From: Diospyros lotus
Lineage: Eukaryota > Streptophyta > Magnoliopsida > Ericales > Ebenaceae
Reading direction: 5' to 3'
Assembly (NCBI RefSeq): GCF_014633365.1
Contig: NC_068343.1
Coordinates: forward strand, 29,171,307-29,235,306
Length of the DNA: 64,000 bases
Shown: piece by piece, positions 44,791-56,547 of the stretch
How positions within the stretch are numbered: the stretch's first letter is position 1
Layout of the letters: every line of letters begins with the position of its first letter
Program-made: the position numbers and the translations under genes
The notes under the pieces: generated by a model
What the model was told of the DNA's origin: nothing
What the model saw: only the letters and a program-made list of their open reading frames with translations
The model's database searches: none

Positions 44791-45186
44791 ATGACCAGGT
44801 CCTCTAAGGAGAAATTACTTGATTTGGATCTTGAATTAGAGAACACTCTTAGAAGGCAAGCTAGAGAGCTTAAGTCTCGGGATAGGATTGACCCTAGCAG
44901 TGTTTCTAATACTTCATCCGAACCTATTCCAGAATTCATCAATATGGCTGATTATGGTAATGGAAATAATGGGAATGGAAACAATGGAAACAATGGAAAC
45001 AATGGAAATGGAAATCATGGTCATTTGGATGAGAGAACAATTAGAGAGCTGGCCGCAGCTGATGTGCATTACCAGCCTTTGTGCATCCAATACCCCCAAC
45101 TAGATGCAAATTTTGAATTGAAATCTGGACTGATCCATTTGTTGCCCAAGTTTCATGGTCTTGCAGGAGAGGATCCGCACAAGCAT
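44791..45186 (+). pseudogene. Athila gag N-terminal part
   Basis: The ATG at 44791 starts 'MTRSSKEKLLDLDLE', followed by an Asn/Gly-rich low-complexity stretch coded by aatgg/aac repeats (44955-45025), 'HLDERTIRELAA', and 'LLPKFHGLAGEDPHKH', the standard Athila gag N-terminal motif. The frame stops at once because a solo LTR is inserted at 45187. The coding motif resumes at 46805. Confidence 0.85.
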
Positions 45187-46804
45187 TGATTGATGCTCAA
45201 AAATGTTAAAATTTTATTATATTTATACCCCTAGTTTAATCTTAAAATTAGTTTTAATTGAATATTTATATGCAATTTGTGGTTATATGCAGGTTTAAAA
45301 AATTAATATAAAAATATATATAATATATAAGAAAAATAGTAATGATAAAATAAATATAATATAATATATATAATATATATAAATATAATACCTATATAAA
45401 TATAAAACATATATATATGTCATATAAGTGCATACGTGAAGCATATATATAATATAATATATAAGCATATAATATATCATATAATATATATATAACATTA
45501 TAACATATTATAATGTCTTGGCAGCCATGCGTGAAGCTCAATCCGATAAAGCCAACATTCATTTGGATGCTTCACAACCCATTCGGATGGATGAAGTCCA
45601 AGTACTGTTGAAGATCAAACTCATTCGAATGACTCGTCCCTCATCCGGATATGCCCTCTCCAAATTGTTCAACGCTGTTTCCATCACCATCATCGGAATC
45701 CCTTTTTGAAGATTTTGTCAGAGCACGCGCAAATGACCATGGTGGCACACAACGTAATTTCTTCTTTGACCAGGGCCATTTGCAGAAGATGAATATATAT
45801 ATATATCTATCGTCAGCTTCACAAAAAGGAGACCCCATCCGCCATTTCTGCAAGAATAAGGGGAAAAGCACACTGTTCTATTCCTTTCTTTTTGTTCTTA
45901 AATTCCAGTAGTTTTTATTTCTTCATGTTGTTCCAGTGTTCTTCATTTCAGTTACTTACATTCTGTAGTTTTCGTTCTGTTCTTTTTATTCTGTAACTTT
46001 AATTCATTGTTCATCTACATTTCTCTAATTTTAATTCCGGTATTTACATTCCAGAACTTTAATTCCTGTCTCTTTAATTTTTTCTTTGGAGATGTGTGGC
46101 TAAGCTTAAACTTGGGCCAAGGCGCGGACAGTGTCCAATGCCATAGATTTCCCAAGATAGCCGAACTTCGAATGCATTACCAGAAACCTGATTTAATTTG
46201 AGTATTGCGCGTTCATTGAATTTTTGAATTTGGAGTGGAGCATAAGCCAAACTTAGAGTCTCCATGCCATGTATGGAGGTTACTTAAACTGGAGATGCTA
46301 TCATATCCAAATCCAAATGGGTTATCTGATTACTGCATATTAACTGTATTTTAATTTATGGTAGTTTCTTAACGTAGAATCTCTCATGCCATGTATGGAG
46401 ATTGCTAGACCAAGAACTACCATCATCTTGAGATGCATTTTAATATCAAAACCTCAAATTAATTCAGACATGTGTTTTTGGTACCTATCTATCTGTTGGG
46501 AAGTTATGGAACTGGCACTGAACATTGCCTTGACTCAAGACTTCTTACAGTTACAGTACTTCATTTTTGTTCACTTAAAATCAAATGAATTGGCCTGACA
46601 ACCCAATTTACATCGCGGCTCTATTTTCATTTTATTAACGATCTCCCAGTGAATCGACCTGGACTTTCCCAGAAAATTAAATTGTGCTACAGCGCACACT
46701 CGTACACTGGCGAGTATAAACGCCTTGTGCCTGCATGCTTGTTTCTTCTTTGTTTATTTTGTATGTGTTTGATTGAAATAAATGCACAAGGTTAAGCGCA
46801 GCTA
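45187..46804 (+). mobile_element. Tat-like solo LTR inside Athila gag
   Basis: TSD agcat (extended aagcat) at 45182-45186 and 46805-46809, lying exactly where the gag motif is split. Starts TGATTGATGC and ends GCTA (TG..TA, probably a degraded CA). 1618 bp. Downstream half is homologous to 1-745. 45295-45500 is an AT microsatellite-like region. A small set of CATTCGGATG-type motifs is at 45560-45655. Confidence 0.75.
45295..45505. repeat. (ATAT)n-rich low-complexity tract
   Basis: About 210 bp almost entirely of A and T with tata/atataat repeats. Any open frame over it is meaningless. Confidence 0.8.
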
Positions 46805-48243
46805 AGCATCTGAAAGAGTTTCATGTTGTTTGCTCAACCATGCGACCACAAGGAGTAGATGAAGAGCAAATCAAGCTGAGAGCCTTCCCATTCTCACTAA
46901 ATGGATCAGCCAAGGACTGGTTGTATTACCTGCCACCAGCTACCATTACCACCTGGGATGGATTGAAACGGATCTTCCTGGAAAAATTCTTCCCAGCCTC
47001 CTGAACAGCATTAATAAGGAAGGAAATTTGTGGTATAAGGCAAATGAGTGGTGAGACCCTACATGAGTACTGGGAGAGATTCAAGAAGCTCTGCTCAAGC
47101 TGTCCACACCACCAGATAAGTGACCAACTCCTTGTTCAATATCTTTATGAAGGCTTACTCCCAATGGACAAGTACTTGGTAGATGCTGCAAGTGGAGGAG
47201 CCTTGGCAGAAAAGACCCCAGCTGCTGCCAAAGAGCTCATATCAAAGATGGCCCAAAATGCGCAATAGTTCGGCACTCGGATGAACACCCCTGAAAAGGC
47301 CACCAATGAAATTAGTGTAGCTGCCACTATGGACCAGCAGAGGATAGAAAACAAGTTGGAGGAGTTGGCTTCCATGGTTAGACAATTGGCATTGGAGAGG
47401 AAACAGCCACAGCAGCAGTTGTGTGGAATATGTTCCCTACCCTCTCACCCCACAGACCAATGTCCCCAACTACAAGAGAACACTGAATCTGTTGCTGGCA
47501 TCTTCCCTGGTAGACCATTCCAGCAGCACAATCAACCTTTCCAGCAGCAGCAACAACACAAGTATGATCCCTACTCAACCACCTATAATCCTGGATGGAG
47601 GGATCACCCAAATTTTAGATATAGAGGGTCTTCAAACCAGTCATTCCAGCAGCATCCATACCAGAATCACAACTTGCAGCAGCAACAATTTCAGCAGCCA
47701 TAAAGATTTAATCATCCTCAAGGTCCAAGTTCCAGCAACCATGCCCCACCAAGGCCGAACCAAGCCATGCAACAAGCACCACCTTTACCCAAGTCAGAAC
47801 CTAGGTTGGATGATCTTGTTAAGCAACTAGCAGCCAATACACTCCAATTCCAACAAAAGACAGAAACCACAATTCAAAATTTGGAGGCCCAAATAGGCCA
47901 GCTAGCCACAAACATCAATGAGTTAAGGAGTCAAGGTTCGAGGCAGCTTCCTTCACAACCAATTGCCAATCCGAGGGGTAATGTTAGTGCCATCATGCTT
48001 CGAAGTGGGAAAGAAGTGATCATCCCAACCCCTCCACCATCATCAAACATGAAGCAGCATGTAGAGGGTAGCAATGAGTAGCAACCCTCCTCAATCCAAG
48101 AAGCCAAGCAGCCCAACTCCAGCCATCAAGAACAAGGAGAGTCTTCCAACAACCGGCCCCTGCCATTCCTACATCGAGCAACACAAAACAAGAAAAGAGC
48201 AGAGGCCGAATTAGATAAAGAGATTCTGGAGACATTCCAGAAA
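46805..48243 (+). pseudogene. Athila gag C-terminal part
   Basis: Reads in one frame with premature stops at 47002 (TGA), 47266 (TAG), 47701 (TAA) and 48079 (TAG). Motifs: 'LKEFHVVCSTMRPQGVDEEQ', 'IKLRAFPFSLNGSAKDWLYY', 'WDGLKRIFLEKFFPAS', 'RKEICGIRQMSGETLHEYWE', a CCHC knuckle 'CGICSLPSHPTDQC' (about 47421-47464), a glutamine-rich region, and 'LAANTLQFQQKTE' with 'LEAQIGQLATNINELRSQGS' coiled-coil-like. The stops mostly sit where Gln or Arg codons are expected. Confidence 0.85.
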
Positions 48244-49266
48244 GTGGAAGTCAATATACCCCTCCTTGAAGCCATCAGAAAGATCCCCAAGTATGCAAAA
48301 TTTCTCAAAGATTTATGTACGCACAAGAGGAGATTAAGAGGGAACGAACAAGTCAACCTTGGAAGAAATGTCTCCGCCCTTATCCAACCTGCCATGCCAG
48401 CAAAGTGCAGAGATCCAGGGACGTTTTCCATTCCTTGTACTATAGGAGACATGCAATTTAGCAATGCTTTACTAGATTTAGGTGCATCCATTAATGTTAT
48501 GCCTAACTCTATCTATGCTTCATTGCAGTGTGGTCCTTTGAAGCCAACAAGAGTGGTTGTCCAGCTAGCTAATAGAAGCACAACCTACCCATCTGGAGAC
48601 TTAGAGGATGTCCTGGTTAAGGTTAAGGATTGTATCTTCCCTGCTGATTTTTATGTTTTAAATATGGAAGATGACAATTTTCATGAGCATGCACCTCTTA
48701 TATTAGGTAGGCCATTTTTGAAAACTGCAAGGACTATCATCAATGTGCATGAGGGTACACTTTCCATGGAATTTGCTGGTAGCACCATTCATTTTAACAT
48801 ACTTGAGGCCATGAAATGTCCCTCTAAAGATCATTCCACCTTGCAAGTTAACTTGATTCAATTGTTGGTTGATGAAGCATGCACTAAGTCTTGTGATTTG
48901 ATTGATGAATGTCCCACTGTTCATGAATTCCCAGACATTATTCTTTGTCCTGACTGTAGTGATGGAAGTAGTCAATGTGTGGCATGCTTAGAAATTGATG
49001 AATTTTTGAATAGCCATGATTCTGATGTTCATATTGAGCATGCACAATCTGATTCTTATACTTCTCATGGGGAGGATAGTATTTCTGCTAACCATGTTGA
49101 ACAGGTAGACAGTACCCTTGAGATAAAGACAAGCAGGTTAGTCCCTTCATTGCAGCAGCCACCATCCCTTGAGTGCAAGCCTTTGCCCGAGCATCTCAAG
49201 TATGCCTTCTTGGAGGATGGCGAGAAGCTGTTTGTCATCATCGCCAATAACTTGCAGCCTGACTAA
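48244..49266 (+). pseudogene. Athila protease region
   Basis: A 340-residue open stretch. It begins with the conserved 'VEVNIPLLEAIRKIPKYAKF', 'LKDLCTHKRRLRG' and 'VSALIQ', then the aspartic protease 'FSIPCTIGDMQFSNALLDLG' followed by ASINVMP (catalytic D-L-G-A as usual in Athila), 'DFYVLNMEDDN' and 'APLILGRPFLKTARTIINVH', and a variable linker to RT. Ends in TAA at 49264 where the frame otherwise continues. Active-site residues are intact, but the polyprotein cannot be made in full. Confidence 0.85.
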
Positions 49267-50700
49267 GAGAAAAGGTTATTGGATGTGCTGAAGAAGAACA
49301 AGCAGGCCATAGGTTGGACTCTAGCAGACATTCTCGGGATCAGCCCATCTATTTGCATACACCGTATCCTCCCAGAAGAAGGAGCCAAACCTATAAGACA
49401 GCCGCAAAGAAGATTCAACCCCACCATTCTTGATGTGGTAAAATAGGAGGTAAGTAAATTACTTGCAGCTGGTATTATTTACCCTATTTCTGACAGCAAG
49501 TGGGTGAGTCCCGTGCAGGTTGTTCCAAAAAAGACGGGCATCACGGTGGTCCCAAATGAGCAGAATGAGCTTATCCCCATGAGAATGCAGAACAGTTGGA
49601 GAGTCTACATTGATTATAGAAAGATGAACCAAGCAACCAGAAAGGATCATTTTCCCCTCCAATTCATTGATCAGATGTTGGAGAGGTTGGCTGGTGAGTC
49701 ACATTATTGTTTCCTTGACGGCTTTTCTGGTTACTTCCAGATTTGCATAGCCCCAGAGGATCAGGAGAAGACCATCTTCACCTGCTCCTTTGGCACTTTC
49801 GCGTATAGGAGGATGCCTTTCGGTCTATGTAATGCTCCAGGTACCTTTCAGCGATGCATGGTAAGTATATTTTCAGATTTTCTAGAGCATTGCATGGAAG
49901 TGTTCATGGATGATTTTTCAGTTTATGGCATATCTTTTGATGATTTCTTGGTTATCTTGGGTAGAGTCCTAGAGAGGTGCATTGAAAAGAACCTTGTTTT
50001 AAATTTTGAAAAATGTCATTTCATGGTAGAACAAGGAATTGTTTAAGGGCATGTTTTATCTAAGAAGGGTATAGAAGTGGATTGGTCTAAGGTTGATGTT
50101 ATTGCTTCTTTGCCTTACCCCACTTCTGTACGAGAGGTGCGTTCCTTCCTCGGACATGCAGGATTCTACCGGAGTTTCATCAAGGATTTCAGCAAGGTTG
50201 TACTTCCACTTTCCCACCTACTCCAAAAAGATGTGAATTTCCACTTCGATGAGCCCTGCAAGCGGGCATTTGAAAAATTGAAGAGCCGATTGATTTCTCC
50301 ACCCATCATACAGCCACCCGACTGGGAGTTTCCCTTCGAGTTGATGTGCGACGCCTCCAACTTTGCAGTGGGTACCGTCCTTTCCCAGCGTGTGGAGAAG
50401 AAATCCCATGTCATAGCCTACGCTTCGCATACATTGGATGCGGCACAGGCTAATTATACCACTACGGAAAAAGAGCTCTTGTCTATTATTTTTGCATTGG
50501 ATAAATTTAGATCCTATTTACTTGGTTCTAAAGTTACTGTCTTTTCTAACCATGCAGCTCTTAGGTACCTCTTGAAGAAGCCTGATGCCAAACCTCGTTT
50601 GATAAGGTGGATGCTCTTGCTCCAAGAATTTGACATTGAGATTAAGGATAAAAGTGGAGTAGAGAACTTGGTAGCCGACCACCTCAGTCGCATTCCTTCC
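49267..50700 (+). pseudogene. Athila reverse transcriptase and RNase H
   Basis: Same frame, with stops at 49444 (TAG) and 50044 (TAA). RT motifs: 'SPVQVVPKKTGITVV', 'SWRVYIDYRKMNQATRKDHF', 'FIDQMLERLAG', 'FLDGFSGYFQICIAPEDQEK', 'RRMPFGLCNAPGTFQRCM', 'EVFMDDFSVYG' (catalytic xMDD present), 'NLVLNFEKCHF'. RNase H motifs: '[18 protein letters not shown]', '[20 protein letters not shown]', '[13 protein letters not shown]', '[11 protein letters not shown]', 'VADHLSRI'. Usual TDH is SNH, a changed residue. Typical Athila-clade RT. Confidence 0.9.
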
Positions 50701-52080
50701 ACCTCAGATCCATCTGTCATGGACTCCCAACCCATCAGAGATGATTTTCCAAATGAGTTACTCTACCACATTCATGGTGCTGAGCCTTGGTATGTTGATT
50801 TGGTAAATTATTTAGTTGCTTCTGAATTACCTGCATATCTTAAGAAGGAACAACTAAATAAATTTAAGAGTCAGGCTTGGTACTATGTGTGGGATGATCC
50901 CTATCTGTGGTGCATGTGTAGTGACCAGGTCATCAGGAGATGTGTGCCTAACCATGAGTTTGCTTCTGTCTTAAATTTTTGTCACACACTTGCATGTGGT
51001 GGTCACTTTGGTCCCCAACGTACAGCTAGGAAAGTCCTAGATTCTGGATTATATTAGCCTTCACTCTTTAAGGATTCATATGAGTTTTGTAATAATTGTA
51101 CACGTTGCCAACACACAGGCACTATATCACGTAGGAATGAAATGCCTCAACAACCCTTATTGTTTTGTGAAATCTTTGATGTTTGGGGCATTGACTTCAT
51201 GGGTCCATTTCCTGTGTCATTTGGTTATGTGTACATTCTGTTAGCTGTGGATTATGTTTCTAAGTGGGTGGAAGCTAAAGCCACCAGGACTGATGATGCT
51301 TCTATGGTTGTAGATTTTGTTCGTTCTCACATATTTTGCAGGTTTGGCATTCCCAGAGCCATCATCAACGACCAAGGATCCTACTTTTGCAATAGAAAGA
51401 TGGACACCCTACTTCGCAAGTATGGGGTAATACACAGAGTGGCGGCAGCATATCATCCACAGACCAATGGGCAGGCTGAAGTGTCCAACAGAGAGATCAA
51501 TCACATCTTGGAGAAGACAGTCCAGCCCAATAGGAAAGATTGGTCCAAGAGATTGGAGGATTCATTATGGGCTTACCGTACCGCATTCAAGACTCCCATT
51601 GGCATGTCCCCATACCGGCTTGTTTTTGGCAAAGCATGCCACCTGCCAGTGGAGATAGAGCATAAAGCATATTGGGCGGTGAAGCAATGTAATATGGACA
51701 TCAGTCAAGCGGGGTCCCAAAGGAAGCTCCAACTCCAGGAACTTGAAGAGATTCGACTGGAAGCATATGAGAACTCAAGGATCTACAAGGCGAAAACAAA
51801 GGTTGCACGTGACAAGCTGATCATGAGGAAGGAGTTTGAAGTTGGTCAGAAAGTCCTACTATACAATTCCCACCTTAAGTTGATGCTAGGTAAATTACGT
51901 TCCCGTTGGACGGGTCCTTTCCTGGTTACTCATGTTTTTCCTTATGGTGCAGTTGAAATCAAGGATGAGTCCAATGCGAAGCAATTCACAGTGAATGGGC
52001 ATCGACTTAAGCCATTCCATGAGGACTTTCAAGAGCACATTATGGAGGAGTTGCATCTCCTCAACGCCACCTCCATTTGA
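50701..52080 (+). pseudogene. Athila integrase
   Basis: Same frame, with a stop at 51055 (TAG, where Trp is expected). Zinc-binding HHCC block: '[19 protein letters not shown]' and '[12 protein letters not shown]'. Core: '[15 protein letters not shown]' (first D), '[17 protein letters not shown]' (second D), '[18 protein letters not shown]' (E), then '[17 protein letters not shown]', '[20 protein letters not shown]'. The C-terminal part '[12 protein letters not shown]' and '[15 protein letters not shown]' is the GPY/F-like module. Terminal TGA at 52078. The catalytic DDE triad appears intact. Confidence 0.9.
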
Positions 52081-53105
52081 TAGACAAGGCTGTTTCTCTC
52101 TCCTTACTTTTCTTACTTGTCCTATACATGATTCTTGATGCATGCTTACATTGAGGACAATGTAATGTTTGGGTGTGAGGGGGGGGGAGTTTTAGAATAG
52201 AAAAAATAAATAAATAAATGCAAAATGAGGCAAATTGAGTTTGAAAGAATTTGGCATGTTTAGAAAGTCGATCTTATTTTTTTTGGGGGAGGGGCTTTCA
52301 AGTAAATTGGAAATGAGTTTGGCTTGGTGGGTTGATTGAGGTTCTCTTTGTGAGGATATTTGTGCTCGTGCATGTTCTTTCTTATGATATGCATGCATTC
52401 GCTAATTATGGGTATCACTCCAGAGCTTGTTTTGAATCTTTATTGAAGCTATCAGTGCTCATGCATGTGAAAAGATGATTAAGGCATTTTTTTCATTTTA
52501 CTCGCAATTTTTCAAAAAAAAAAAACAAACAAAAAAAAAAAGGATCTTTCCCCTTCTTTAGGTTGAATAAATAGAAAGGCCCAAGGCCAAGGTGAGATGG
52601 AGCGTAAAACGCACTCGCCAGGGTGAGATGGAGCGTAAAACACACTCACAAAGGTTGGGATGGAGCGTAAAACGCACCCACCATTCTTAAAAAAAAAAAA
52701 ATGTTCTATTTTCTGCTTGCTTAATAGTTCTTCATTTGATCTTGGATTGTCTTGAAAGTTTTATTCCTAAGGTTTACTTTACTTTTCATTGTTATCTTCC
52801 TATCCTTTTCAGAGCCATGAATAAAAGTCCTTTTGATTTGCATGCAAAAAGCATTGAGGGTGGAGATTTAGAAGATGAGCATATCTCGTAGTGGAATTGT
52901 GATTGAGTGGAGTGAGGCATAGCATTTGAGGAACTTGAGAGCATATTCTTATTCTATGAGGGTCTGCTTATTTTGACTCGTCTTGCCAAGTAAAATTGCC
53001 GTGTTACTTGTTTGTTTGGGAAATGTAAGAAAGTTGATCTTTGCGTGTTGAATTCCTATAAAACTTGTCTAGTGTTTTGCCCAGGAGTGCAAAAGTCTAA
53101 GTGTG
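52081..53105 (+). other. Athila 3' untranslated region
   Basis: About 1 kb between integrase and polypurine tract. Contains 'aatgtttgggtgtgaggggg', poly-A tracts near 52516-52541 and 52688-52700, and a tandem repeat at 52580-52685. No env-like open frame. Confidence 0.75.
52580..52685 (+). repeat. three tandem ~35-bp units in Athila 3' UTR
   Basis: Units 'ggtgagatggagcgtaaaa' plus 'cgcactc' repeated three times with small changes. Confidence 0.8.
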
Positions 53106-53113
53106 GGGGAATT
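53098..53113 (+). other. Athila polypurine tract
   Basis: 'aagtgtgggggaattt' immediately before the 3' LTR start TGATAG. Confidence 0.8.
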
Positions 53114-54454
53114 TGATAGAGCGCATATTTTCATATTATTTAGCCCTCATATTTAGTCTTTTTGCACGTTAGTTGTGTCATTTTATTCATCTTGATTTTG
53201 TTTTATTTTATTTTATAGGAATTGGGCTTCACACTATTTTATTTTATTTTGGACAGATTAGGGCTTCCTGGGTCATAAGGAATTTTGATGACAAGAAGGG
53301 AAACAAGGAGATTGGAGACAAAGAAGCAAAAAGTGTGCTGCCAGATTTGACCTTCTGTGATTCTTTCAAATGTTTGGCCAAGTTATAATCCTAGAAAGTG
53401 AATGATGTCTTCAGAGATATTGTAGAGGACTTCTTAGGATTTCTGTAATGGTATGGTTTGTCCAAATCAGAGTTCGTTTGGGCCTCCAAACATCGCTTCA
53501 AAGTCGGGACCAGATAGCTGGGTTAAATTAGGAAAGCTGCACAGATGCTAAATCTTTAAAAGGCCATAACTTGGGCGTCCGATATCCAAATCAAGTGATT
53601 AAAAATCCCACATTCATCTACTCTTCCTGATATACAATTTTTATGAAGGGACCGAAGCCCATAACGCACGTTATCCTATTCGAAATCAGCTGTGAAGTTT
53701 CGGTAACCTAGGGTTTCCTCCCTAAGCTCTATTTAAGCACATTAAGAGGCCATTAGGGCTGGATAATTCTTTTCTCATGTGACCAGTAGCCAATTTTCCT
53801 TTTCTCCATTGTTCTTGTCAAGATGGAAGGCTAAGGATTTTGTAACCGGTTGCATGCCATACTCCTTATCCCGTTTGAATCTCTGGACGTTTTTGTATAT
53901 CTGTTTTCATCTTTAATCTTATGGTTTTGTTTCTTTGCTTCTTCTCAAGTGTGTATGTATTTTATGCAATCGTATGAATGCATGCATGTTGCTTGGGCAG
54001 ATTTGACTAATAGGCTCGATTGGGGTATTGGTTTGCAAGAAACAACATAAACTTAGTGGGTGATTGTTCATGTCAGTTTCAGATCTGTGTGCTAAAAAAA
54101 ATTGAAACTTGTATATTGATTAAGAAGATCTTCTGTGATTTTTATATTTGTTTCGATTTAGTCTTCGACGATTGTCAAGCATTTTCTTTAGATCTGGGGA
54201 TTAAAGATAAATAGGTTCTTTATATGGTGGATGATGATACCCGGGTAGGGAGGAAAGGTTGCAACTGGTTGCATCTCGGTTTACTGTGTTCTTGTTTATT
54301 TTATTTTCTGTTTTTCATCAACCCCCCCCCCCCCTGTTTAGTCTTGTTTTGACAGATCCGTTTGAGGTTCATTGGAAGACAACTTTGGGTTGCACCCTTA
54401 TTGCAAATCCGAATCATTATTCATCTAATCTATCGGTGTTTGACAGCCCGACCA
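53114..54454 (+). repeat. Athila 3' LTR
   Basis: 1341 bp partner of 42751-44088, followed by TSD agtac. Poly-C run at 54323-54335. Confidence 0.9.
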
Positions 54455-55109
54455 AGTACAAGATGAGCTATAAAGCTCAGCAAGTAATAAACTAGAAAGA
54501 ATAACTTAATCTAAATCAAAGAACATCTATACTGGTAAAATGCTTACTAAACTTGTACTCAGAATAATCACTGTCTGATTGCATTCACAAAAATGTAATG
54601 CACATAAACTGTAAACTAAATGCAAGTATGCAACTTTGTCTCATAAGCCCACAAAATATGATAAAATATACCTGACTGATCTGAATCCTGCATACAAACT
54701 GTAAGCATATACTGTGGACAATATGCCCCTAACCCCCTAGTCGCCACCAGGAGAGCAACACATAAACTGAAACTGATGAGATCCTCGCAAACTAGCTGCC
54801 TATCACGCATAGTACAATGCAATGCTCATATACATGCTAGCATACGATATGTAATGCTCCATATAAAGTCATGTTTAATGCTCATACCAAGATATATGCA
54901 CAAAATCTCACGAAATAATGTTGAACATGTATGTAAATTGATTTTCAATATATTGGAATACAAAGATTCTATGAATTATGTATTATGGTATGGGCATGTT
55001 AAATTTATCATACTTGGCATGAGAATTCAATATTTAGGAGTATTGAATACTTTAATTTAATTAAAACTTGATTTGGGACTCTCTGGAAGCATATTTGAAA
55101 TTCTGGAAA

Positions 55110-55780
55110 AAATCATCTGGATATGAGGAAGGATATCTGGATATGAAAGAGCCATCCGGATATGAATCAAGTCATCCAGATACATTGGAAGCACAAAGAA
55201 CGAGCTATTCAAATATGCTAAGATGTATTCGGATATGAACTAGGACATCCAGATATGATTCTGGACATTCAGATATCTCACAAGACAGTCAGATGCTATA
55301 GAAGACTATTCGGATATGATTCTTCAACTTGAAAAAGAGACATTCGGATATGAAACAAGGTATCCGGATATGCTAGACCTATCCAGATACATGAAGAAGG
55401 CATCCGAATACCAATCGCAAAATACTAAAGACTCATCCGGGTATGAACCAAGATATCCAGATATCACTCACAGAGAATAAGAGACACATCCGGATACGAC
55501 TCAAGGCATCCGGATATCACTCACAATAGGCACTAGACTTGTCCGGATGTTATACAAACCATCCGAATATATTACTAAAACCATTCAGATATGCCCAAGG
55601 GCTATCTGGATGTTACTCACAGAACTTTCAAGCCATCCGGATATGCATATAGGCCATCCGGATGTCACTCACATAAAACGTTTTCTCTCATCCAGATAGC
55701 CTCTAGCCCATCTGGATGCTACACACACGATCTAATTAACCCATCCGGATATGAGGGCTCACATCTGGATGTCTGCAAAT
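55110..55780. repeat. cluster of ~30 CATCCGGATATG-like motifs
   Basis: Copies of catccggatatg, cattcggatatg, catccagatat, catctggatg and similar, spaced about 15-40 bp, in the second part of the chromovirus 5' LTR. Same relative position as the CATTCGAATG cluster at 38045-38550 in the related solo LTR. Confidence 0.8.
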
Positions 55781-56547
55781 ATTTTTTACGAACATGAACG
55801 ATTATAGAGACTCTGTCTTGAAACAAAACTAACAAATCTACACCATTCTGAATAAAATCTTGGGAAAACAAATCCCAATTGACAAGAACAATATCAAGGA
55901 TGATTCAAGAATTAATCTGATTGAATCGATAAAAGAAATCATGCATGAACTGCCTTGAAGTCACTGAAACGCATATATATATATATACATAGGTATCTGT
56001 TGGCTGATATAAAACTAAAAAACTCAACAAAGATACTGGATAATCTGAAAACAACTCACAAGAACCTGTAATGGGAGGGATTACAAGGAGGATACTTGCC
56101 TTACGATGATCGGATTCCTCAAACAATTTGCAAAGCTCCTCCTATGTAAACATACTGTTATCTCCCGGGCTCTCTGTTCTTCATGGCGTGAAGAAAAACT
56201 AGACACTATGAGTATATATATATATATATATATACTGGAGAATAACCCTAAAAGCCCAACTCATTCTCCTACTACAATTAGGAGACTCTCAACTTCTTCT
56301 TACACATTGACTCCCATTCTTAATATAACTTTAATTAGATAAATAATAATTCTTATTAAAAGAAATTATTATTAAAACTCTATAATTACTCTCATGCCCT
56401 TGCACCTATTTCCACACAATTAAATGCCTTTAAATGCTATTCTCTAAATAAAAAAATCTCTAAATTACCACCTTGGCAATTCTCAAAAATTAAATAAATG
56501 CCTAAATAATTCTTAATAAATTATGGGCCCTCTAACTGGTCGTTACA

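Larger units (their letters stand above)
42751..54454 (+). mobile_element. full-length Athila-type Ty3/gypsy element
   Basis: LTRs 42751-44088 (1338 bp) and 53114-54454 (1341 bp), ends TGATAG..CGACCA. Exact TSD agtac at 42746-42750 and 54455-54459. PBS, gag, protease, RT, RNase H, integrase and PPT are in the normal order. LTRs differ at roughly 45-50 sites by eye (about 3-4%). A Tat-like solo LTR at 45187-46804 interrupts gag. There is no env-like frame between integrase and PPT, although some Athila elements have one. Confidence 0.9.
34841..56547 (-). mobile_element. Tekay/Del-like chromovirus, 5' half, host of several nested elements
   Basis: Minus-strand order: 5' LTR 56547-42404 (split by the Athila element), primer site 42399-42386, gag start 42385-42133, solo LTR insertion 42132-36388, then gag/protease 36382-34841. 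The left end is lost at 34840, so neither the 3' LTR nor RT/INT is present. The sequence right of the 5' LTR belongs to the plant mobile domain gene region. Confidence 0.7.
42404..56547 (-). repeat. chromovirus 5' LTR, split by the Athila element
   Basis: TGTAACACCCC start at 42404 and GGTCGTTACA end at 56547 in plus orientation. About 2.43 kb without the insert. Matches 37024-39689 along its length at roughly 80% by eye. Contains the CATCCGGATATG cluster at 55110-55780 and a (TA)n tract at 56214-56235. Confidence 0.8.

Noticed and set aside
45295..45498. 67-residue Tyr/Ile-rich frame
   Set aside because: Translation of an AT dinucleotide tract.
48126..48975. Minus-strand frames of 90-121 residues over the Athila protease
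   Set aside because: Antisense shadows of the gag-pol frame.
43485..54214. Matching 64-66-residue frames in both Athila LTRs
   Set aside because: Non-coding LTR sequence duplicated by the element structure.
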